A stretch of DNA of 64,000 nt, taken from positions 5,642,001-5,706,000 of the forward strand of contig OU612065.1 in the NCBI GenBank assembly GCA_914767715.1, written 5' to 3'. The notes beneath the pieces are model-generated. The model had not been told where the DNA came from, made no database searches, and worked only from the letters and a program-made list of their open reading frames with translations. The translations under genes and the position numbers were made by a program. Each line of letters starts with the position of its first letter. The stretch's first letter is position 1. This document shows, piece by piece, positions 53,201-60,521 of this stretch. Source of the DNA: Membranipora membranacea. Taxonomy: Eukaryota > Bryozoa > Gymnolaemata > Cheilostomatida > Membraniporidae.

Positions 53201-54740
53201 CCAACATCAAGTAGAAAGGTAGAAAAAATTTTTAGTTATTTTCCTCACTTATTTTGTTGGTAAGATAATTCCGAAATGTAGTTCACCATCTTAAAACCAC
53301 AATACTAAAAACATTTTGTTTTGCATGTAACATTGTGGTATATTTTGGTACAGGCTGGGTATCCAAGAATGGTAAGCAAGTCAAGTTGAATAATGCGCAA
53401 TTGCGCTAATGCTTTTCTACTCTTTTCAACTTGTTACAATATTTACTACAAACAAAGCACTCATGCACATTCTGTACACAGCAACATACAGATCAAAGAA
53501 AAATGGCTGTGAAAGCAATTTCCTCTAAAATATAATTTGAGTTTACAAATTTCCAATATCAGTTTTATCAGCAGTTGTTCATTTCGAAACCAAAGCCGCA
53601 GCTATGCCAAGGTTTCGAAGTGAATGGCTGCCATATTTTCTTACATGCAATACTACACATCACAACACGAACAAAACCTCAAGGAATTCACCATTTTACC
53701 AAGTCTCCCACAGAGTAATGTGTCCTCACTCATCTCTGTGATGAGCAAACAATAAATAAAACCTCAGGGATAACCTCAGTAGTGACCAACTTTCCTCCTT
53801 CAATGTATCAACTGTGTAATTTCTTTTCTCTAACAGGATGGACAATCAAGAACAATCAGGCTGTTCCAATTCAATGACTGGCCAGAACAGGGAGTTCCTA
53901 AATCAGGCTTGAGCTTCATTCAGTTCATCGGACAAGTACACAAAACCAAGGAGCAGTTTGGGCAGGAGGGACCCATAACAGTCCACTGCAGGTAAATTTG
54001 TTTGTAATCTTGTTCTTGGTCTATATTGCATGCATGTTCAGATGAAGGACAATTGTTTCCCGGCGTTCAGGAGTATAGAAAACTCAGAGGAAAATCAACT
54101 TTGAGATGAGTAGCATGACTCATATAATTATTAGTAATTTTCTCATCACCTTATCTTATTTGGTACTGTAAAGTTCTGATACCATGTTGTAGTGCTGGTG
54201 TTGGCAGAACTGGCGTATTCATCTCACTGAGTATTATACTGGAGAGGATGAGATATGAGGGAGTTGTTGACATGTTCCAAACAGTCAAGATGCTCAGAAC
54301 CCAGCGACAGGGTATGGTGCAGACAGATGTAAGTTGTCCAACATACTAACAGTTGTTATACCATATATGTACTCAAAGAGTGAATTTCATACATGTGTCC
54401 ACAGTTGAATAAAACATCTTTGTGAATCCACCTAACACTCCTCTGATGTGGGGAGGGGGCACAGGGAGCGAAATGATAACTTCCCTCCCCTTATCTCATC
54501 CAGAAATCCATTACTGGCTCTGACTGCTTGTTTCATAATGGCAAACATCGCTTTACGAAACTCTCAGAATTATCAGCCTGTTGACCTTCTATTTCAAAGT
54601 TATCATGTGGTTATATATATTTCTTTCTTCTATCTGAATGACTAATTATACTAATATGTGTTTTATTTTGTTCACAGGATCAGTATGCATTCTGCTACCA
54701 GGCCGCTCTGGAGCACCTCGCCTCGTTCGACCACTACTAG
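20138..54740 (+). CDS. LAR: LAR-type receptor protein tyrosine phosphatase (PTPRD/F/S family)
   Basis: A complete gene of 34 coding exons: 20138-20249, 22785-22841, 23245-23383, 24017-24165, 24525-24725, 27949-28062, 31899-32174, 32728-33036, 34122-34222, 37740-37947, 39780-39913, 40989-41139, 42005-42322, 42686-42858, 43308-43446, 43603-44502, 44931-45131, 45239-45331, 46469-46762, 47202-47425, 47721-47903, 48068-48266, 48479-48621, 49069-49260, 49459-49588, 49972-50139, 50419-50717, 51319-51537, 51883-52317, 52545-52761, 52934-53148, 53837-53991, 54193-54328, 54678-54740. All phases close (2348 aa). Domains: signal peptide ~1-30, Ig1-3 57-349, Fn1-5 350-860, Thr/Pro insert 861-1160, Fn6-9 1161-1558, furin-like site, membrane span ~1711-1735, D1 ~1780-2087, D2 2088-2348. 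In known animals LAR receptors act at synapses and in axon guidance, binding heparan sulfate proteoglycans outside and liprin-alpha inside. Domain-linker introns are nearly all phase 1. Confidence 0.95.
20250..22784 (+). other. LAR intron 1, no supported feature
   Basis: This 2.5 kb intron separates the signal-peptide exon from the linker exon. I see no exon-like segment with both splice sites and no repeat of note. Confidence 0.5.
24363..24368 (+). other. Possible 6-nt microexon in the Ig1-Ig2 linker
   Basis: The six bases CTGCAG sit between an acceptor (GTGAAACAG) and a donor (GTAATT), in phase 1, and would add two Ala. Such a short match is easily due to chance. Confidence 0.15.
24726..27948 (+). 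other. LAR intron 5 (inside Ig2), contains a candidate alternative promoter
   Basis: A 3.2 kb intron splitting Ig2. Apart from the candidate first exon at its very end (27820-27901) nothing exon-like was found. Confidence 0.45.
27820..27901 (+). other. Candidate alternative first exon with signal peptide, upstream of exon 6
   Basis: An ATG at 27820 opens MDIQTSPR followed by a strong hydrophobic core ([10 protein letters not shown]) and DYTNSVEYM, ending in phase 1 at a good donor (ATGG|GTAAGA). Phase 1 matches the LAR linker introns, so it could splice to Ig3 (31899) and give a receptor starting at Ig3. Splicing to exon 6, only 47 nt away, would begin inside Ig2 and is less sensible. No acceptor is evident just upstream, which fits a first exon. 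Confidence 0.45.
28063..31898 (+). other. LAR intron 6 (Ig2-Ig3 linker)
   Basis: A 3.8 kb intron, the longest in the gene. It contains one candidate cassette exon (30343-30375). No other exon-like segment was found. Confidence 0.5.
30343..30375 (+). other. Candidate 33-nt cassette exon, Ig2-Ig3 linker
   Basis: A long pyrimidine tract and TATTTAG acceptor precede a GC-rich 33-nt segment in AT-rich surroundings; the donor is CAGG|GTATAA. It is phase 1 at both ends and adds [11 protein letters not shown] without a stop. The position matches that of the vertebrate meB microexon, which tunes ligand choice by changing Ig2-Ig3 spacing. Confidence 0.45.
34037..34222 (+). other. Candidate alternative first exon: signal peptide joined to Fn2
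   Basis: The ATG at 34037 is in frame with the Fn2 exon. It encodes a basic start (MGRIKVQR), a hydrophobic core ([13 protein letters not shown]) and PVLSQ, then continues without a break into PESAPYEI of Fn2. The normal acceptor for Fn2 (TCAATTTACAG, exon from 34122) lies inside this coding stretch. A transcript starting here would give a secreted-N-terminus receptor of 1924 aa without Ig1-3 and Fn1. Confidence 0.5.
34223..37739 (+). other. LAR intron 9 (inside Fn2), no supported feature
   Basis: A 3.5 kb phase 0 intron. A few acceptor-donor pairs occur (for example near 36340) but shift the frame or contain stops. Confidence 0.5.
38503..38523 (+). other. Candidate 21-nt cassette exon, Fn2-Fn3 linker
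   Basis: Acceptor CTTTTATTTCCATCCAG, donor AATA|GTAAGT, phase 1 at both ends, open frame adding GHGKFDN. Both splice sites are strong for so short a segment. Confidence 0.35.
40320..40337 (+). other. Candidate 18-nt microexon inside Fn3
   Basis: Acceptor GGTTTCTGAACATTTTAG, donor GAG|GTAATG, phase 0 at both ends, matching the phase 0 intron that splits Fn3. It would insert PGEVEE between NNSRTRQ and QTVRN, in a loop of the domain. Confidence 0.35.
41476..41514 (+). other. Candidate 39-nt cassette exon, Fn3-Fn4 linker
   Basis: Acceptor GCATGGTTTCACTTTAG, donor AGAA|GTAGGT, phase 1 at both ends. The GC-rich segment stands out from its flanks and encodes [13 protein letters not shown], a basic Pro-rich linker. 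Confidence 0.45.
43603..44502 (+). other. LAR exon 16: 300-residue Thr/Ser/Pro-rich mucin-like insert between Fn5 and Fn6
   Basis: A single 900-nt exon, phase 1 at both ends, begins [17 protein letters not shown] and is dominated by Thr, Ser and Pro. It contains [14 protein letters not shown], many TT and TTK/TTP clusters, and four PPPPTS heptads. It ends with a two-cysteine tail ([16 protein letters not shown]). The acceptor is a good pyrimidine tract plus TAG; the donor (AAAG|GTGACA) is weak. The composition predicts dense O-glycosylation and an extended rod. I know of no such insert in vertebrate LAR-family receptors. Confidence 0.85.
44349..44432 (+). repeat. In-frame 21-nt tandem repeat encoding (P/L/T)PPPPTS x4
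   Basis: Four consecutive 21-nt units built on CCACCGCCCCCTACCTCA encode seven-residue units ending in PPPPTS. The repeat is a multiple of three, so copy-number change would keep the frame. Confidence 0.9.
45588..45629 (+). other. Candidate 42-nt cassette exon, Fn6-Fn7 linker
   Basis: Acceptor GAATCTTCTTTAG, donor CAAG|GTATTG, phase 1 at both ends. It encodes [14 protein letters not shown], a Thr/Pro linker very like the domain-linker sequence elsewhere in the protein. Confidence 0.45.
46949..46981 (+). other. Candidate 33-nt cassette exon, Fn7-Fn8 linker
   Basis: Acceptor TTTTCTCTTATGACTGCCAAG, donor GAAG|GTATAA, phase 1 at both ends. It encodes [11 protein letters not shown] and is clearly more GC-rich than its flanks. 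Confidence 0.45.
48479..50139 (+). other. LAR juxtamembrane region with furin-like site and transmembrane segment
   Basis: The exon at 49069 encodes PKRQRR followed by AAEGEEEE (basic site 49081-49095), in the position where vertebrate LAR receptors are cut by a proprotein convertase. Exons 49459 and 49972 encode the membrane span ([20 protein letters not shown], then VVVIRRKK as stop-transfer). The cytosolic side continues to [14 protein letters not shown], the conserved pre-D1 motif. Confidence 0.9.
49309..49341. repeat. AT microsatellite
   Basis: An (AT)n run with a short interruption inside the intron that follows the furin-site exon. Confidence 0.9.
50419..52317 (+). other. LAR phosphatase domain D1 (catalytic)
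   Basis: D1 has every expected catalytic element: the pTyr loop [15 protein letters not shown], the WPD loop (51931-51939), the signature [10 protein letters not shown] (52030-52059) and the Q-loop QTEDQY. The conserved [13 protein letters not shown] segment precedes the fold. It should be an active tyrosine phosphatase. Confidence 0.95.
53354..53371 (+). other. Candidate 18-nt microexon in D2
   Basis: Acceptor GGTATATTTTGGTACAG, donor AATG|GTAAGC, phase 0 at both ends. It would insert AGYPRM between KVTDAR and DGQSRT, just before the WPE loop of D2. Confidence 0.4.
53578..53624. repeat. Inverted repeat (hairpin), 14-nt arms, in LAR D2 intron
   Basis: TTCATTTCGAAACC (53578-53591) pairs with GGTTTCGAAGTGAA (53611-53624) with one mismatch across a 19-nt loop; weaker pairing extends outward. 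It lies about 200 nt after the candidate D2 microexon. Confidence 0.7.
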
Positions 54741-55986
54741 ATTCTATAAGGTTACAAGTCTGAAGAATTAATAACTCTCACCAAAAACTCCAAAGATATC
54801 AAACTTCCCCTCAGCTACTGCTCCTGTAGCGTAGTATATTTCAGTCTTCGTGCATGACATATTGTATCATCGAGGTTAGAGTTTTAGGTATTATTTCTTG
54901 TTGTTACGAAGCACTATTCCTAAGGTACTACTCTAGATTACGGTATAATTATTAATTAGTAATATAACTGTGACTGTACAACGAATATTTTCATATTGTA
55001 CTATTGGTAGCTCAACTGTTTTCTCATATTAAATCTAAAGCGAGTTTTTGAAAGTGTAACTTTCACGTTGCACAGTTACACACAATCATCGCGTTCTGTT
55101 GTATTTATCTCGGACACCTCATTCACGTATGGATTTCACAGGGTCTCATTTATTTCTGTCACGTATCTCAAAGATATTCAGTTCAACCCGCAGCAGCAGC
55201 TGTCATGTTATATCTTCATAACGACACTCACATTGGTAATCTAATCTGTATTCTCAATTTTGTGCCAAGTTAGATAACTAGAACAAATTTACTTGGACAC
55301 CTAAATCAGCAATGTTCTGTGATCTGAATGTTCATGTGTTCAATCAAACTTTTATTTCCACTCGTAATCATGAAAGTAGCCAACCTGACTCACGGTATTA
55401 ATTATTGCCTACATCTCAAAGATACATAACGCTGATATTTTTTTCCTCACTTGGATGGTTTTAAGGTGTTTTAAAGCACTGAAGTTACTATGTATATATT
55501 ATTCACTGCAATTATTTTCATTGTAATTTTTGATATAATGTGTGCATCATTCAACTAGTTTAAAAAATAAAGCAAATCGTTTCAATAGACAATTCGCTCG
55601 GAGTTACTAATTCTACAAAACATATCTTACTTTTAAAATTAATTTTTATTTTGAGTTGGCTCAGGTTAATATGTTATAACACAGCAACAGAACAAAAAAA
55701 GTTGTTGAGCAACCTTGATAAATCCATTGCCTATTCTACCCTTGCAAGCCTAGTCACCATATTGACCTATTTTTATAATGAGAATAAAGTATGATGTGCA
55801 TATATGTAAAAGAAGGGGAAAAATGAGCAAAAAAATACTCAGCGATAAGATAAACGTCAATATTATGGTACACACTCTCATTGGAAGTTGTCATTTCTGG
55901 TCATTTAGGAATGCAACTCTTTCTTCTGAGATAATAATTCATATTATGTATTTCGATACTTTCGAAGTAATGATTGTTATGTATGT
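54741..55986. other. 3' UTR of LAR and converging 3' end of the next gene
   Basis: No coding sequence is evident. AATAAA on the + strand at 55566-55571 is about 0.8 kb after the LAR stop. The - strand AATAAA at 55645-55650 (read as TTTATT on +) is about 0.34 kb after the stop of the minus-strand gene. The two genes would end within about 100 bp of each other. Confidence 0.55.
55566..55571 (+). terminator. Candidate LAR poly(A) signal
   Basis: AATAAA in an A-rich stretch, the first canonical hexamer found after the LAR stop codon. Confidence 0.5.
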
Positions 55987-58900
55987 CTATACCAGAGGAA
56001 CAGATCGAGGTGCTCTACTAAAATCAGTTTTTGTTAACCAAAGTTTGATGGCGTACTCTCTGGATTTAGACGCAGAACTAGGGCATATATAAGTCGGAGG
56101 TTGAGGACCACAAGGCTCATTCTCATTCACATCCTCTATGATGACTTTCTTAGGTGGCTCTGGTAGAACTTCTGCCCCTGTCGCTCCAGCTGAGTCCATA
56201 ACATCAGATCCTGCCTGACTCTTGTTACCCACACTTGAGACGCTGATATCATCCACCCATGTTCTAACCATTGGTCTCATCGAAACATGGCTATCTGTGC
56301 TGTGTACAGATCGAGATGATCGCGCTGACCTGTGAAAATGAATTGATTTTTTCTATTTATTTTTTAATATATATTCAAAAGAGCTGCAAAACATCACCTA
56401 GGCATTTATTTTGAAAACTCATTTAGAATGCATTCCCTTAGCTTTGTTAAACCAAGTTGATTTTGATACATCATACAGAAATATTCAGAAAATATTTCAA
56501 ATTTTGAATATTTAGTTATGAGATGTTTCGAAATAGATTGGGTAAGTAATTTAGATCAGTCAGCAGGAAGCAATATAGATCGCAGTGAGAAAATATGCGG
56601 CACAAGTTTATCCATTAGAGATAGAAATGCAGGAAATAACAGCTCTACACCTACAATTAGCCTAACAGACAGACGTGCTATAACTACTGTTCACCTACTC
56701 TGTGTCACTGTCTGGGTCAGGCATCTTGGCCTGGTCAGCAATATTTATTTTTGCTTCATTACCTTTCCTAAAAAATAACATCTTCAAGGACATAAACTGC
56801 AATTTGTTTATTGTTTGTCCAGCAAACAAAACCTCAATTTTCCAGTCTTTGAACTTTTTGCCCATTTCAGCTATCATGAAAAGCAAATAAACTTCAAAAG
56901 TTGCATGCTGACTAGACCACATTGCACTTATATAATTAAAGCTGCCGCTGTCTGTTATTCACCCGGTTATCGACTGCTGAAACTGAAACTCAGCTCCATG
57001 TGTGAGGTACCAGTGTTACTTTCCTGAGGAGTTTGACCTTTAAGTTAACTCTTCACTTGATTGCTAATGGTAAAATCTTATCAAGCTATCAGACTTAAAC
57101 TCCACATTCTATGATTTTTCGATGCTTTGATTTCAATCCAATTGGTAACTTCCATTTTTTACATTTTGTTTAATGTCTCCCATGTTTCCAATGAGTCTTA
57201 CAAGACCTCCAAATATATGTTGCAACTGCTCCCATGATGCATCGGTAATTTCGATGTTTAAAAATAAAATGAATTTTTATGCTTATTCCTTACCTGGCTG
57301 AGGAAGGCCGACTGTGTGTTTTCAGGAATACCTCAGCACTTTGATTCTGTAATACTGGAGTCAACCTGGTAGCTCCTTTCTTTATCTTCTCCAGCTCGTC
57401 GTAATGACTACTGACGCTGACTTCTGGTAGAGACAGCGGATCTGCAATCGGACTTGTTGATGACTCTGCGTCAATGACCATCACTGCTGGTGCTGACTCG
57501 ACATATTCTATGAGCCTTGTGGCTTCTTCACCGCTGTCTTGTTCCTCAGGAGCATGCTTTGTGGTTTTTTCAAGCACAATCTTTGGTGTGTTAAATGGCT
57601 GAACTGCAACTTCTAGATTTTGTTGTCTGGTAAACTCAGCTTTGGACATGAATGTAGCATTGGTAGCGCACACTTGCTCAGAAGAATCTTCGGCAACTAG
57701 TAAATATTGTTTATTGTACATGTCGATGGTTTGCTGGAGATGTTGTTGGTTGGTGAGCTTACTGTCAGGAAAGCATATTCTTGTCTGTGTACGAATCTTA
57801 TTAAGTAACTCAGCTCTTTTATTATATATCGGACTGCCTAGCCGTGTTGGTCCTGTAGTTTTTGGTCTGGCTCGCTGCTTTTGCTGCTGTGGCTCAACTT
57901 CAGTAAATGTTGGCGGCGCAGATCTTCGCCTACAGGCTGGGTTCTGTCTGGCATCTGAGAGGGCATGATCAAACATATCTTTGCCATATTGTTTCAATGT
58001 CTGAAACTCTTTGATATCTGAATTAGCCTTTGTCTGTCGATATTTGTCATAATCACGGATGCCTGTTACAAGGTTTTTGACACAGTCTAAATCATAGTCC
58101 ATAGGGTACAATCCTTTCTTAGGATCATGTCTTGCCTGTAATAAAGCATAAGATGGAATTGATTGTTTCTGAGTGCGATATTTGTTCCATACCGTATAGT
58201 AAGTTGTAGTACAAGAAGCAGGCCTTACGTGATAATCCAATGCGGTCATGTCAGCTGCTACGTATATTTGATTGTGTTACACCTCCTCACATTAAAAGCT
58301 CAATAGCAACAAGCGCTCACCCTACCTTGCTCAAATTACACACGCTTTGTTTAGTTGTAAGAATGGAATTACTTGAGCACTAACAATTCAAATGTTGTTC
58401 CCCTGTTGTTCTAAAAACTATGATTGATCCTTGTCAATAGATTGATCAAAAATCACTGGCAGCACTATTTTCATTAGGTATTTATTGCTGACTACAAAAA
58501 CACAATACAATTATATAGAGTTTAATTAAAATTTACTAATTGTTATACAAACTTTAAGATTCAAAAGAAATGTTTGAACATTTATTGAAACTTGTCTTGG
58601 AGAATTTTCAGTGGTATTAACAGGTGCAGGTGGTGAATGAAAGTGGACACTTTCATTCTCCCGCCCCAGGTTCCTTGATCAAAATTTAATATGTTCGTCT
58701 ACAAAATATTTTCCAGCCAGCAGCTTCTTTCCTGCACACTTTGGATGTGCATTCTTTTAAAAGAAAATTCAGCGCCAGCGTTCAGCAAAGCGTTCATAGC
58801 ATTCATAACTTTACCCAACTCAACATACCAAAGACCTGAAAACTGATAATGCCACTCAGTTAGTTTGTTGTCGAATGGTCAAATTGAATGTGATAAATTG

Positions 58901-59890
58901 CAAATCCTTGAAAATTCTGTTTTAGACATATTTTTTGGCGGGCTCTGTCTTTTCCAATTCAATCTCTTCCATATATTGTTTATCTGATATCAGGTATGCG
59001 AAAGTGTGATTGTTCTCTGGAGTATGAAAATTTCAATCAGTCTGAATGGTCTAACAAACACAATATTTTTTGATGAAACCAAACTGTGTGTACATGAATA
59101 ATAAATGTAATCAAGGAGTTAAAGTTAAATTTAAAGTCTCTAACTCCTTGATGTAATGTAATAATATTAGTGGCCAGAAAATCGGTTGAGTAAATTGAGT
59201 AAAGACAACTCCACATCATCTAGAATTTGTATCAGGATGTTTGCAATTTGATTTCATCTAGAAATTCATATTTTACATCTATACAATTTTTTCTTGACGG
59301 TCAGGCTGGTGAATAAGCGAAAGATTTTGAATGATCTTGTCAATATCAATAATAAAGTATTAACGATCAAGATATTTATGAACTTATCCAGTGATAAGGT
59401 GATATTTAACGTGTAAATACTCTATTCTCAGTGTTTTGAAAAAACAACTTTATGGCTAGCTTACATATATACTAACTCGTTTTTGTTAACATTACAAAAA
59501 ATTACCCCTCTAGGATACAAACAACATCTCATTTACAAGAAGTAGTACAAGAAGATGAAATATAATTTTGAATTCTGATGTACAACATATATTTAGAAGG
59601 GTGGCCATTTACCAACTCATGAACAGATGATATCGTCTTACTGTGGTATGTGTCACCGCACCGCTCTAATGCTACAGAAGGTGGGTAAATAGATTGCAGT
59701 TCTTTTTCCAAATGAAAATACTCAATAACGTTACTTGGATAGTAAGTATGATTGCCTGACCACTTACAGTTCGGAGTTTTGATCCATATGCAGGATGGTA
59801 GACCTTCGATAGCGGTTTTGGGTCATACCTGTATATGCGTGGTAGAAAATTACCACTATTTACACAGTCAAAGTATTTAGATTCTGGCAT
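55987..59890 (-). CDS. Unrecognised protein, four exons, basic Ser/Pro-rich
   Basis: I do not recognise this family. Exons from 5' to 3': 59890-59768, 59720-59642, 58257-57294, 56329-55987. Phases 0, 1 and 2 close at each junction, giving 1509 nt and 502 aa. The start is the ATG giving MPESKYFDCVNSGN, followed by PRIYRYDPKPLSKVYHPAYG. The large exon (MTALDYHVRPASCTTTYYTV, then WNKYRTQKQSIPSY) has a basic stretch (RRRSAPPTF, QQQKQRARPKTTGP) and ends HSRPSSAR. There is no signal peptide or membrane span. Short SAP/Tyr-rich motifs resemble those of ciliary microtubule proteins, which is only a hint. The large exon is well supported; exons 1-2, with a 47-nt intron, and the choice of last exon are less certain. 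If only the third exon's internal ATG is used, the protein starts at 58249. Confidence 0.6.
56695..56767 (-). other. Candidate alternative last exon of the unrecognised gene
   Basis: An acceptor (TTATTTTTTAG) opens a 73-nt segment in the phase needed after 57294. It encodes KGNEAKINIADQAKM then PDPDSDTE and a stop. It would replace the 115-residue tail from 56329-55987 by a short acidic one. Confidence 0.35.
59110..59152. repeat. Perfect inverted repeat, 12-nt arms
   Basis: ATCAAGGAGTTA (59110-59121) and TAACTCCTTGAT (59141-59152) are exact complements across a 19-nt loop. It lies in an intron of the minus-strand gene. Confidence 0.8.
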
Positions 59891-60521
59891 TTCAGATGTT
59901 TCAAGCAATGAAGCACAACTAACAGGTAGTTAGAGAGCTGACCTACTGATTGCTGCCGGAGTTATTAGCTGTGAGTGATTTAATTGCTGTAGTTGATAAG
60001 AGACGAAAGGTCGTGTTTGTTTTTTAACAATAGCTTGTATGACATGAGGATATAGAAATTTGTATTGAGTTCTGTAACATTTAAAGTAAATTTTTATTCA
60101 ATCTACCAGGTTTGATGAGGGTTTAATTTTAATAAAATCAGTATTAATTAACGAATATTAAGAGGCTGTGAAAATATTTACCATGTTACATGTTACATAA
60201 CTAGATCGTGTTGAACCTCAACACAAACACTCTCAAAATGTCAAGATACGAGTGTATGAATAGTAAAAGCCTTCTAACTGCTATAGTAATCTGCTGGTCT
60301 GTTGAGTCTATCATGAGTATAACAAATCACAAGATAACAAAAAGAAACAATATTCAAATTCTATTTGATAAACGTTGCCATTATACAGTTATTTTTTATA
60401 TAGTACGTCTGTCTTTTGATAACAAAAGCAAAGAATAAAAATAGGGATGCATTCTCCCGTATGAGAATTGGATGGCCTCGCATGCTGAATGTCATCAACA
60501 AAACTATTATATATTTTAGGA
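59891..60521. other. Intergenic space between the two minus-strand genes
   Basis: This holds the 3' UTR of the ankyrin gene and the promoter side of the unrecognised gene. A - strand AATAAA (TTTATT on +) at 60093-60098 may end the ankyrin transcript. No coding exon was seen. Confidence 0.45.

Larger units (their letters stand above)
52545..54740 (+). other. LAR phosphatase domain D2 (regulatory)
   Basis: D2 keeps [10 protein letters not shown], but the codon after the active-site Cys is split by the 53992-54192 intron. The WPD loop reads WPE (about 53879-53887) and the pTyr loop reads [12 protein letters not shown], lacking the recognition Tyr. These are the usual LAR D2 changes that leave little activity and make D2 a docking platform. 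The protein ends SFDHY and stop. Confidence 0.95.

Noticed and set aside
57642-57968. 108-codon plus-strand frame
   Set aside because: Antisense shadow of the large exon of the minus-strand gene; Cys-rich with no splice context.
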